NCBI GenBank assembly: GCA_949289305.1
Contig: CASENB010000023.1
Span: 124,001-188,000, forward strand
Reading direction: 5' to 3'
DNA: 64,000 nt
Origin: an uncultured Spirochaetales bacterium
GTDB taxonomy: Bacteria; Spirochaetota; Spirochaetia; Sphaerochaetales; Sphaerochaetaceae
The notes below the pieces were generated by a model. The model was not told the origin of the DNA. It worked only from the letters and a program-made list of their open reading frames with translations, and ran no database searches. The first letter of the stretch is position 1, and every line of letters starts with the position of its first letter. A program made the position numbers and the translations under genes. Shown one piece after another: positions 26,610 to 33,530 of this stretch.

Positions 26610-28112
26610 TCACTCTCCTGCGTATCTTATCTTCAATACTTCAACTTCTTTTTGATTCAGTCCTGCAGCTCTAAGAGCAAGCCTGTTGCCTCTTAACGCC
26701 TCAATCGAATTAATTCCCATTCCGCCCATTATTTCCTGTATCTCTTTAGTCCAAGATCGGACTAGATTTATAAGACGTTCTGCTCCTTCTTCAGGATCTA
26801 ATCGTTTTGTAAGATTCTCTTCCTGCGTGGCAATGCCCCATGCGCATTTCCCGCTGTGGCATGATGAGCAGAGGTGGCAGCCAAGAGCGACTAATGCGGC
26901 TGTTCCTATTGAGACTGCGTCAGAGCCTAGCGCGATTGCCTTTGCGACATCGCTTGAGTTCTGGATTCCTCCTGATGCTATGATTGAAACCCTGTCTCTT
27001 ATGTGTTCTTGTCTAAGGCGTTCATCTACTGCCGCTATTGCAAGCTCGATCGGAATTCCTACGTTGTCCCTTATTCTTACCGGGCTTGCTCCCGTTCCGC
27101 CTCTAAATCCATCTATTGCGATTATGTCGGCACCGCTTCTTGCTATTCCAGATGCAATTGGAGCTATGTTATGCGTTGCGGCAACCTTTACTATCACGGG
27201 CTTCTTGTATTCCGTAGCTTCCTTTATTGAAGAGACTAGCTGTCTTAGATCTTCGATTGAGTAGATGTCGTGGTGCGGGGCAGGGCTTATCGCATCTTGT
27301 CCCGGAGGAACCATTCTCGTTTTCGATACGTCTCCAATTATCTTAGATCCAGTCAGATGGCCACCGATTCCAGGCTTTGCGCCTTGTCCGATCTTAATCT
27401 CTACTGCGGATGCTGCATTTAAATATTTCGTATGGACCCCAAAGCGTCCTGATGCGACCTGCACGATCACGTTTCCTCCCTCTGCGTAGAGATCTTCATG
27501 AAGCCCTCCTTCTCCTGTGTTCCAGTATGTTCCAATCTCTTTTGCAGCGATGCTTAAAGCCTTTTGAACGTTTAAGCTTATTGCTCCGTAGCTCATTGCT
27601 GAGAACATGATCGGCGTGCTCATCTCAAGGTGCGGCGGAAGGTTGTTTACCAGCCTCCCGTTTTTGTCTTTTTCTATTGCGCTTGGACGCGAGCCGATAT
27701 ATACCCTTGTTTCCATCGGTTCTCTCAGCGGATCGATCGAAGGGTTTGTCACCTGGCTTGCATTAAGAAGTATGTTGTCGAAATAGCGCGGTATGTTCTT
27801 TACCGGGCTTCCCATTGAAGAGAGAAGAACGCCGCCTGTGTCGCTTTGCTTAAATATTTCTATGATGCTCTGCTGGGAATATGATGAGCATGGGTTAAAC
27901 TCGTTAGGATTTTTTACGATCGCAAGAGCGTCTTTAGGGCAGTAGACGACGCATCTCTGGCAGTCCACGCAATTATAGCTGTTTATTTCAATGTCTTTTT
28001 TATCCTCATTGAAACTGAATACGGAGAACGAGCATTCGCTAATGCAAAGACGGCATTTGATGCAGTCGCTGTTTCTTAAAACTTTGAATTTTGCAGGTAC
28101 AAGTCTTTTCAT
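26610..28112 (-). CDS. Glutamate synthase FMN-domain subunit with N-terminal ferredoxin domain
   Basis: A 500-residue protein equal to the central synthase part of GOGAT, which combines ammonia with 2-oxoglutarate. Residues about 15-65 form a 2[4Fe-4S] ferredoxin domain (CIKCRLCISEC, CVDCQRCVVYC). The TIM barrel carries the FMN/2-oxoglutarate motifs (GAKPGIGGHLTG, IIAIDGFRGGTGASP) and the 3Fe-4S ligands CHLCSSCHSGKC at about 413-424. This is the archaeal/anaerobe form. No NAD(P)H-oxidising small subunit lies in the window, so the electrons probably come from ferredoxin or a remote partner. It overlaps the upstream gene by 4 bp (ATGA). Confidence 0.9.
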   Translation of the reverse strand: MKRLVPAKFKVLRNSDCIKCRLCISECSFSVFSFNEDKKDIEINSYNCVDCQRCVVYCPKDALAIVKNPNEFNPCSSYSQQSIIEIFKQSDTGGVLLSSMGSPVKNIPRYFDNILLNASQVTNPSIDPLREPMETRVYIGSRPSAIEKDKNGRLVNNLPPHLEMSTPIMFSAMSYGAISLNVQKALSIAAKEIGTYWNTGEGGLHEDLYAEGGNVIVQVASGRFGVHTKYLNAASAVEIKIGQGAKPGIGGHLTGSKIIGDVSKTRMVPPGQDAISPAPHHDIYSIEDLRQLVSSIKEATEYKKPVIVKVAATHNIAPIASGIARSGADIIAIDGFRGGTGASPVRIRDNVGIPIELAIAAVDERLRQEHIRDRVSIIASGGIQNSSDVAKAIALGSDAVSIGTAALVALGCHLCSSCHSGKCAWGIATQEENLTKRLDPEEGAERLINLVRSWTKEIQEIMGGMGINSIEALRGNRLALRAAGLNQKEVEVLKIRYAGE

Positions 28113-29194
28113 ACTCCCTCCTCAAGGCGGACTATTACTGGCTCTCCTCCGCGAGGAGCCCAGACTCTGTCCAGTTCCGGTTCGATTTTTCTTATCGCAG
28201 CCTCTTCTGATGCGAAATAGACCTTCTTGCCCTTTTCTGCGGCGACAAGGCTTCTGAGCTTCAGACGATCGTTAAGCGCCATGAGGCCCCCTTTAAAGCC
28301 AACTATTATTGAAAAAGGTCCTGTTATTAAAAAGGACGGGAACATTTTTCTTAGATACGATAGCCTCTCTTTTTCCTTCTCTTCTTTCGCATCTATCGTC
28401 TGCCAGAACGGAGCTGCGATTATGTTCGCAGACTCTTCCAAGCTCAGCTTCTGCTTTCTTGTAAGATAGTCCAGGATGTACGTAATTACTTCAGTGTCAG
28501 TCAGGAGGTTGCATGAATAGCCGTACATCTCCACAGCCCTTTTATTCGCATCGTAACTTGATATTTCGCCGTTATGCACTACAGAGAGGTCTAAAAGCGC
28601 AAACGGGTGCGCGCCTCCCCACCATCCCGGGGTGTTGGTAGGATAGCGGCCGTGTGCGGTCCACGCATAGCCGTCATACTCTTCAATGCGGTAGAAATCC
28701 GCTACGTCTTCCGGATAGCCTACGGCTTTAAACACTCCCATGTCCTTGCCGCATGAGAATACGAAGCTGCCTTTTATAGTATCGTTTATTCTTATCACGC
28801 ATCGTGCCGTATATTCATCCTCATCCAAGTTGGTGTCCTGTATCTTATGGGGAAGGGGAGTGATGAAATACCTCCAGATGAGAGGCGAATCCGTAATCTT
28901 TGAATTCGGTCTTGTAGGTATTTTTGAAAGGTTTATTATGTCAAAATGCCTGTCGAGAAATCTTTCCGTCTCCTCTCTCGAAATAAGATCGTCGTAAAAT
29001 ACATGAAGAGCGTAATAATCCTTGTACTGCGGATATATCCCGTATCCTGCAAAACCGCCTCCAAGTCCGTTTGAACGTTCATGCATTACGCTCATTGAGG
29101 ATGCTATGACGCTTCCGTTTACTGTGCTCCTGTCTTTGCAGAATATGGCGCTTATTGCGCATCCTGATGGGATTCTCACCAAACCTTCTCTCAT
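28109..29194 (-). CDS. Glutamate synthase amidotransferase subunit (class II glutamine amidotransferase)
   Basis: A 361-residue Ntn-hydrolase that releases ammonia from glutamine. The likely nucleophile is Cys12 in IPSGCAISAIF, so an 11-residue propeptide must be removed, as in plant and bacterial GOGAT. Further landmarks are NGLGGGFAGYGIYP, TAHGRYPTNTPGWWGGAHPF (the Arg and substrate loop) and VVHNGEISSYDANKR. It is the first gene of the split glutamate synthase operon; GGAGGAAG at plus 29196-29203 sets the start. A terminator-like hairpin lies directly before this site. Confidence 0.9.
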   Translation of the reverse strand: MREGLVRIPSGCAISAIFCKDRSTVNGSVIASSMSVMHERSNGLGGGFAGYGIYPQYKDYYALHVFYDDLISREETERFLDRHFDIINLSKIPTRPNSKITDSPLIWRYFITPLPHKIQDTNLDEDEYTARCVIRINDTIKGSFVFSCGKDMGVFKAVGYPEDVADFYRIEEYDGYAWTAHGRYPTNTPGWWGGAHPFALLDLSVVHNGEISSYDANKRAVEMYGYSCNLLTDTEVITYILDYLTRKQKLSLEESANIIAAPFWQTIDAKEEKEKERLSYLRKMFPSFLITGPFSIIVGFKGGLMALNDRLKLRSLVAAEKGKKVYFASEEAAIRKIEPELDRVWAPRGGEPVIVRLEEGV

Positions 29195-29203
29195 ACTTCC
29201 TCC

Positions 29204-29257
29204 TCAAGTGATAAAAAAAGGCGCACTTAGATCATCTCTAAGAACGCCTTTGTTCAT
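29204..29257 (-). CDS. Possible 17-residue leader peptide of the glutamate synthase operon
   Basis: An ATG close to the predicted transcription start opens a frame encoding MNKGVLRDDLSAPFFIT, with its TGA touching the ribosome-binding site of the next gene. The frame covers the whole leader hairpin, so a ribosome on it would block hairpin formation. There is no Shine-Dalgarno sequence, so it would be a leaderless start. It has no run of Gln, Glu or other obvious sensor codons. Weakly supported. Confidence 0.3.
   Translation of the reverse strand: MNKGVLRDDLSAPFFIT
29213..29251 (-). terminator. Attenuator-like terminator hairpin in the glutamate synthase leader
   Basis: Read on the minus strand: AAAGGCG pairs with CGCCTTT (plus arms 29217-29223 and 29245-29251). 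An inner 6-bp stem (29226-29231 with 29237-29242) closes a 5-base loop. T7 follows (plus A at 29213-29219). It sits inside the leader, 10 bases before the Shine-Dalgarno sequence, so it can only act on this operon or as an attenuator. Confidence 0.7.
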
Positions 29258-29265
29258 TTTTAAGC

Positions 29266-29294
29266 ATTAAAAATAAAATTGAATTTTCTGTCAA
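29266..29294 (-). promoter_or_regulatory. Promoter of the split glutamate synthase operon
   Basis: TTGACA (plus 29289-29294) and TTTAAT (plus 29266-29271) are separated by 17 bp on the minus strand. The predicted start near 29259 gives a leader of about 65 bases containing the attenuator-like hairpin. Confidence 0.65.
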
Positions 29295-29383
29295 GAATTA
29301 TGACGCTGTTTTTTATTACTTGCAAAAAAAAGAAGAGCTTCAGAGATTATGTCTTTGCAGCCGGGGAAAAAATTTAGAAAAAA

Positions 29384-29408
29384 TGATGTAACTATTGACA
29401 TTACATCA
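29384..29408. promoter_or_regulatory. Operator A, candidate Rrf2 binding site
   Basis: TGATGTAA-N9-TTACATCA is a perfect inverted repeat. Its spacer contains the -35 TTGACA (29395-29400); a -10 TATAGT follows 17 bp later (29418-29423). Binding here would block the promoter of the lipoprotein gene. Confidence 0.65.
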
Positions 29409-29431
29409 AAAGGTAAATATAGTTTTTGACA

Positions 29432-29456
29432 TGATGTAACCACAATGATTACATTA
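29432..29456. promoter_or_regulatory. Operator B, candidate Rrf2 binding site
   Basis: TGATGTAA-N9-TTACATTA has the same half-sites and spacing as operator A with one mismatch. It starts 48 bp downstream of A, just at the predicted transcription start (about 29430). Confidence 0.6.
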
Positions 29457-29479
29457 AATCAATTTTGGAGGTTTTTCTT

Positions 29480-30337
29480 ATGAAAAAAGTTTTATCATCA
29501 TTTGTAACGGCTTTAGCTATGTTCTCTCTCGTCGGATGTACATCAACAGACAGTCTGAACACATCTTCTCAGATTGACAAGGCCTTAGCCCTTATCGAAA
29601 CGTTCGCTAGCGCAGATGTCGCTACTGCCAGAGAGCTGCTTGCAGAAGACTACATCCAGCATAACCTTTCTTATAAGACAGGACGGGATGCGTTCATCGA
29701 ATCTGTAGAATATCTTGCATCTGCCCCTGTGAAAACTACAGTTAAGAATATCAGGGCTTTCGAAGATGGAGATAAGGTGTTTCTTCAGACTGTTTATAAT
29801 TTTGCAGGAGCTGGAGAGCAGGTCGCTTTTGATATTTTCCGTTTTAACGATGAAGGTCTAATTGCAGAACATTGGGATAATTTGGCCCCGATTTCAGCTC
29901 CAAACCCTTCAGGACGTACTCAGATTGACGGATATATGACGATTGAGGATTTGGATAAAACGGAGGAAAACAGGAAGCTCGTTGAGAATTTTCTTTATGA
30001 TGTGATGCAAGGCAATAACTTAGAAAAGACTCCTGAATATTTCAACGGGGACGTCTACATTCAGCATAATACAGGAATTGCAGATGGAGTTTCAGGCTTA
30101 AATGCCGCCCTCTCTTCAATGGCTGAACAAGGAATATCGATGATATACGACAAAGTCCATATGGTTCTCGCTCAAGGCAACTTCGTACTTGCTGTATCTG
30201 AAGGCACTTTTGCAGGCTCTCCTACGAGCTTCTATGATCTTTGGAGAGTAGAGGACGGTAAGATTGCAGAGCATTGGGATGTTATGGAAACGATAGCAGA
30301 TCCTGCTCTATGGCAGAATGACAATGGAAAATTTTAA
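29480..30337 (+). CDS. Lipoprotein with two SnoaL-like domains
   Basis: A 285-residue precursor with a lipoprotein signal ending LVGC (Cys20), so it is probably anchored outside the inner membrane. Two related units of about 120 residues follow, each of the SnoaL/NTF2 type: AEDYIQHNLSYKTGRDAF ... DIFRFNDEGLIAEHWDNLAP and GDVYIQHNTGIADGVSGL ... DLWRVEDGKIAEHWDVMET. Such cone-shaped domains bind small hydrophobic molecules or act as isomerases. The start at 29480 follows GGAGG at 29467-29471. Two operators in its promoter match one before the adjacent Rrf2 gene, so that regulator probably controls it. Confidence 0.82.
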   Translation: MKKVLSSFVTALAMFSLVGCTSTDSLNTSSQIDKALALIETFASADVATARELLAEDYIQHNLSYKTGRDAFIESVEYLASAPVKTTVKNIRAFEDGDKVFLQTVYNFAGAGEQVAFDIFRFNDEGLIAEHWDNLAPISAPNPSGRTQIDGYMTIEDLDKTEENRKLVENFLYDVMQGNNLEKTPEYFNGDVYIQHNTGIADGVSGLNAALSSMAEQGISMIYDKVHMVLAQGNFVLAVSEGTFAGSPTSFYDLWRVEDGKIAEHWDVMETIADPALWQNDNGKF

Positions 30338-30359
30338 TGTAATCATTGACATTACACCT
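30335..30359. promoter_or_regulatory. Operator C, candidate Rrf2 autoregulatory site
   Basis: TAATGTAA-N9-TTACACCT keeps the core TGTAA-N9-TTACA of the two upstream sites. Its spacer again contains TTGACA (30346-30351). It lies 35 bp before the Rrf2 start codon. Confidence 0.5.
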
Positions 30360-30393
30360 GCTAATATCTGAAAATGATAGCAGGAGGAATGCA

Positions 30394-30843
30394 ATGCAGA
30401 TATCATCAAGATTCACGGTGGCTCTTCACATATTCGCTTGTGTCGAATATTTTAAGAACCAGCGCAAGGTCACAAGCGACTTTCTTGCCTCAAGCATAAA
30501 CACGAATCCTGTTATCATAAGAAAAATATTAGCCCTGCTTTCTAAAGCGGGGCTTATCAGGGTTGCAAGGGGAACTGGAGGAATTGAGGTTGCAATGCCA
30601 TTGGCAGATATAACTTTTCTTGACGTATACAGGGCTGTAGAGCCTATCGAGAATGGCATGCTTTTCCGTTTCCATGAAAATCCTAATCCTGACTGTCCTG
30701 TGGGTAAAAATATCCATGCTCTTCTTGATGGCAAGCTTCAGGCCATACAAGATGCTATGGAAGACAGGATGAAGGGATATACGTTAGAAGATATTAGAAC
30801 GGGGATCAATGAAATAATAGGGGATTGCGAAAATGGGAAGTGA
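30394..30843 (+). CDS. Rrf2 family transcriptional regulator
   Basis: A 149-residue winged-helix regulator (MQISSRFTVALHIFACVEYF; LASSINTNPVIIRKILALLSKAGLIRVARGTGGIEVA; then the dimerisation helix). AGGAGG at 30382-30387 sets the start at 30394. It resembles the YwnA-type branch. The three Cys characteristic of iron-sulfur IscR/NsrR members are not arranged in a cluster here (single Cys at FACVEYF and PDCPVG), so a cluster cofactor is unlikely but thiol sensing is possible. It is followed, with an 11-bp overlap, by a flavin/ferredoxin gene, suggesting a redox or stress signal. Confidence 0.88.
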   Translation: MQISSRFTVALHIFACVEYFKNQRKVTSDFLASSINTNPVIIRKILALLSKAGLIRVARGTGGIEVAMPLADITFLDVYRAVEPIENGMLFRFHENPNPDCPVGKNIHALLDGKLQAIQDAMEDRMKGYTLEDIRTGINEIIGDCENGK

Positions 30844-31471
30844 AAAATACCTGTCTTTCCTAGTGCGTCAGATACATACCGTAATTGCAGCGACAGTAGA
30901 TGATGAGGGAAAACCAGTCACATGCGCTATAGACGTAATGGACAGCGATGAAAACGGTTTATATTTCCTTACAGCGAAAGGAAAAGGGTTCTATCAGCGT
31001 CTTCTTTCAAAGCATTTTATTTCTCTTACGGGAATTAAAGGAAATGACACTATGTCTTCTATTGCCATATCCGTAAGAGGACGAGTGGAGGCTTTAGGGC
31101 CTGATGTTCTTTACCGGCTTCTTGAAAAGAACAGGTACATGTATGAGATCTATCCTACAGAAGAGTCCAGAAAAGCGCTCTCAGCTTTCAGGATCTATGA
31201 AGGAACAGGGGAGTTCTTTGATCTTTCTGCTAAACCTATAGTCAGGAAATCTTTCACTTTTGCAAGAGATTCTGCAGAATTTGAAGAATTTTTCATATCA
31301 GACAGGTGTACTGGCTGCGCCAGGTGTCTATCATCATGTCCGCAGCAGTGCATCGAGCATGCTTCTGTTCCTTTTTACATAAGAAGCGAGAACTGCTTGA
31401 TGTGCGGCAGGTGCGCTGATGTTTGCCCTCAGAAGGCCGTGGTCAGGAGAAAAGCGCTGAGAACGATTTAA
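30833..31471 (+). CDS. PNPOx-like flavin-binding protein with C-terminal 2[4Fe-4S] ferredoxin domain
   Basis: A 212-residue fusion. Residues about 1-145 follow the pyridoxamine-phosphate-oxidase split barrel that binds FMN (HTVIAATVDDEGKPVTCAIDV, GLYFLTAKGKGFYQRL). Residues about 158-205 hold two 4Fe-4S motifs, CTGCARCLSSCPQQC and CLMCGRCADVCPQ. This suggests an electron-transfer flavoprotein or reductase in the cytoplasm. It overlaps the Rrf2 gene and so probably belongs to that regulon. Confidence 0.82.
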   Translation: MGSEKYLSFLVRQIHTVIAATVDDEGKPVTCAIDVMDSDENGLYFLTAKGKGFYQRLLSKHFISLTGIKGNDTMSSIAISVRGRVEALGPDVLYRLLEKNRYMYEIYPTEESRKALSAFRIYEGTGEFFDLSAKPIVRKSFTFARDSAEFEEFFISDRCTGCARCLSSCPQQCIEHASVPFYIRSENCLMCGRCADVCPQKAVVRRKALRTI

Positions 31472-31511
31472 AAAAACAGAATAGATTTTTTTATTTTCTT
31501 CAGTTTCTCTC

Positions 31512-31540
31512 TTGAATTTTTTTCTCTTTGTTAGGATAAT
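31512..31540 (+). promoter_or_regulatory. Promoter of the glutamine synthetase I gene
   Basis: TTGAAT (31512-31517) and GATAAT (31535-31540) are 17 bp apart. The predicted start near 31547 gives a leader of about 69 bases. Confidence 0.55.
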
Positions 31541-31563
31541 CGCCACATAGAATTACAGCAAGG

Positions 31564-31599
31564 GCGCTGCGGATTAGCTAATAGTCTGCAGCGCTTTTT
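31564..31599 (+). terminator. Attenuator-like terminator hairpin in the glnA leader
   Basis: A 13-bp stem with two wobble pairs (31564-31576 with 31582-31594; core GCGCTGC/GCAGCGC) and a GCTAA loop is followed by TTTTT at 31595-31599. The ribosome-binding site TGGAGG comes seven bases later. It could also end the upstream transcript, but the predicted glnA promoter lies before it. Confidence 0.7.
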
Positions 31600-31615
31600 C
31601 TATAATGGAGGCTTT

Positions 31616-32929
31616 ATGGAAAGGACAGTATCTGAGGTGAAGGCGATTTTGGAAGATAGCGATATCAAATTCATCCGTCTTGCCTTTTGCGATATATTCG
31701 GACACCAGAAGAACATTGCCATCATGGCAAGCGAGATAGATCATGCGCTTGAGAGGGGAGTGTCTTTTGACGCGTCTGCTATCGAAGGATTTTCAAACGT
31801 ACAGGAGTCAGATTTGTTTTTAAGGCCAGATTTGGATACTTTCTCAATCCTTCCTTGGCGGGGCCATGATACGGCAGTTGCAAGGTTCTTCTGCAATATC
31901 ACATACCCGGATGGACGTCCTTTTGAAGGGGATGGGCGTTATATATTAAGAGAATGCGAGAAGAAAGCTTTGGCCGAAGGATACTCGTTCCTTGTCGGTC
32001 CTGAGTGCGAGTTCTATCTGTTTGAGACTGACGAAAACGGCTATGCAACGAGAAAGCCGTTTGACAGGGCAGGGTATTTCGATATCGCACCGCTAGACAG
32101 GGGCGAGAACATTAGGCGCGACATATGCCTTTCGCTTCTTGAGATGGGCGTTATCCCTGAGCGAAGCCACCATGAGTCTGGGCCGGGACAGAATGAGATA
32201 GACTTCAGATGTTCAAGCCCTCTAAAGGCCGCAGATGATTTAGTCACGCTCAGAACTGCAGTAAAGGCCATAAGTTATCAAAATGGATTATTTGCTTCGT
32301 TTTTGCCAAAACCGCTGGTAGGGGAGAGCGGAAGCGGACTTCATATAAACCTCTCGATATTTGAAAATGACGAGAACCTATTTTCAGGCTTTCCGTCATC
32401 TATGAATCTCAAAGCCTCATCCTTCCTTGCTGGAGTATTGAGAAGAATAGCTGAAATCACCGTTTTCCTTAATCCTCTCCCAGGCTCATATTCGCGTCTT
32501 GGCAAATGCGAGGCACCGTCTTTTATCTCTTGGTCAAAAGAGAACAGGTCAACCCTTGTAAGAGTGCCTGCAGCAAAAGATGCGGACAGCAGGATTGAGA
32601 TCAGAAGTCCGGATCCGTCTTGTAATCCGTATCTTGCGATCGCGCTTTTGATCTCGGCCGGTTTTGAAGGAGTAAAGGATAACCTTGCTCTTATGCCTCC
32701 AACGGATAAGAACGTGTTTTCTCCAGGAGGACGTCAGAATTTAAAGGAGCTTCCATCGAGTCTTTCTAAGGCTGTTAAGGCAGCTCGTTCAAGTTCGTTT
32801 GTGAGATCGGTTCTTTCTGATAAGCTTGTGGACGACTATTTAAGCCACAAGGCGAAAGAGGCCGCAGGGTATGAGAGGAGTGAGAACGCCTACTCATATG
32901 AAGTAGAAAGATACTTCCCTTATATATAA
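31616..32929 (+). CDS. glnA: Glutamine synthetase, type I
   Basis: A 437-residue enzyme that makes glutamine from glutamate, ammonia and ATP, a dodecamer in its family. Metal and substrate motifs are present: VGPECEFYLFE, HHESGPGQNEIDFR, GESGSGLHINLSI, and NPLPGSYSRLGKCEAPSFISWS with the ammonium/glutamate flap. The adenylylation Tyr of enterobacterial GlnA is missing (the site reads NLALMPPTDKN), so covalent control is unlikely. The protein is divergent and could also act on a related amine, but synteny with the ANTAR regulator and glnN supports ammonia assimilation. Confidence 0.85.
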   Translation: MERTVSEVKAILEDSDIKFIRLAFCDIFGHQKNIAIMASEIDHALERGVSFDASAIEGFSNVQESDLFLRPDLDTFSILPWRGHDTAVARFFCNITYPDGRPFEGDGRYILRECEKKALAEGYSFLVGPECEFYLFETDENGYATRKPFDRAGYFDIAPLDRGENIRRDICLSLLEMGVIPERSHHESGPGQNEIDFRCSSPLKAADDLVTLRTAVKAISYQNGLFASFLPKPLVGESGSGLHINLSIFENDENLFSGFPSSMNLKASSFLAGVLRRIAEITVFLNPLPGSYSRLGKCEAPSFISWSKENRSTLVRVPAAKDADSRIEIRSPDPSCNPYLAIALLISAGFEGVKDNLALMPPTDKNVFSPGGRQNLKELPSSLSKAVKAARSSSFVRSVLSDKLVDDYLSHKAKEAAGYERSENAYSYEVERYFPYI

Positions 32930-32941
32930 ATAGGTTTTGCT

Positions 32942-33508
32942 ATGGAATGTTCGCTTGTAGTTGCCTCTGCTGAGTATTATGTGGAGATAAAAAGGCTTTT
33001 AAATCTTTCGTCTGTCGAATCTGACAACGCAAAGAGTTTGAAAGAGGCTCGGCTCTCCCTCTGCGATATTCCATATTCCCTATTGATTGTAGACAATATG
33101 ATTTCAGACGGCTCTGCGCGTGAGTTTGCAATCGAGCAGAGCAGAAGGGATGATCTGGATATCATATTGCTTGTCAATCCGAAAGTTGCGGAGCGTGTTG
33201 CCGTAGGACTTGAAAAATATGGCATTTTCGTGCTTTCTAAACCGATAAGGGAGAGTGAATTTTTCGTAATGCTTAGAAACATCAGGGTAAGCCGAAGGAG
33301 ACTTGATGCCATGATGGCGAAGTGCAATAAGCTTACCAAGCGTTTGGACGAGGAAAGACGCCTTAGCAAAGCCAAATGCCTTCTTGCCCTCAATGAGAAG
33401 ATGGAAGAGGACGAGGCTCATAAGTATTTGGAAAGAAAGGCGATGAACGAAAGGGTGTCTTTACTTGATGCCTCTATTAGTGTGATTACAAAATACAGCA
33501 AGAGCTGA
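32942..33508 (+). CDS. ANTAR-domain response regulator (RNA-binding antiterminator)
   Basis: A 188-residue protein. Residues 1-115 have a receiver fold with Asp51 in LLIVDNMISDG and Lys100 in VLSKPI, but the acidic pair near the N-terminus is missing (LVVASAEYY), so phosphorylation may not be its signal. After a helix, residues about 125-185 form the ANTAR three-helix domain (RRLSKAKCLLALNEKMEEDEAHKYLERKAMNERVSLLDAS). ANTAR proteins bind paired hairpins in leaders and prevent termination. The gene lies 12 bp behind glnA and 22 bp before glnN. The hairpins before glnA and the glutamate synthase operon are plausible targets. Confidence 0.85.
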   Translation: MECSLVVASAEYYVEIKRLLNLSSVESDNAKSLKEARLSLCDIPYSLLIVDNMISDGSAREFAIEQSRRDDLDIILLVNPKVAERVAVGLEKYGIFVLSKPIRESEFFVMLRNIRVSRRRLDAMMAKCNKLTKRLDEERRLSKAKCLLALNEKMEEDEAHKYLERKAMNERVSLLDASISVITKYSKS

Positions 33509-33530
33509 GCTTTTGCTTAAGGAGTGAGAT

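Noticed and set aside
29255..29300. Glutamine (glnA-type) riboswitch in the nitrogen leaders
   Set aside because: Neither leader contains the conserved core of the glutamine aptamer as I know it; the hairpins are better described as simple terminators or attenuators.
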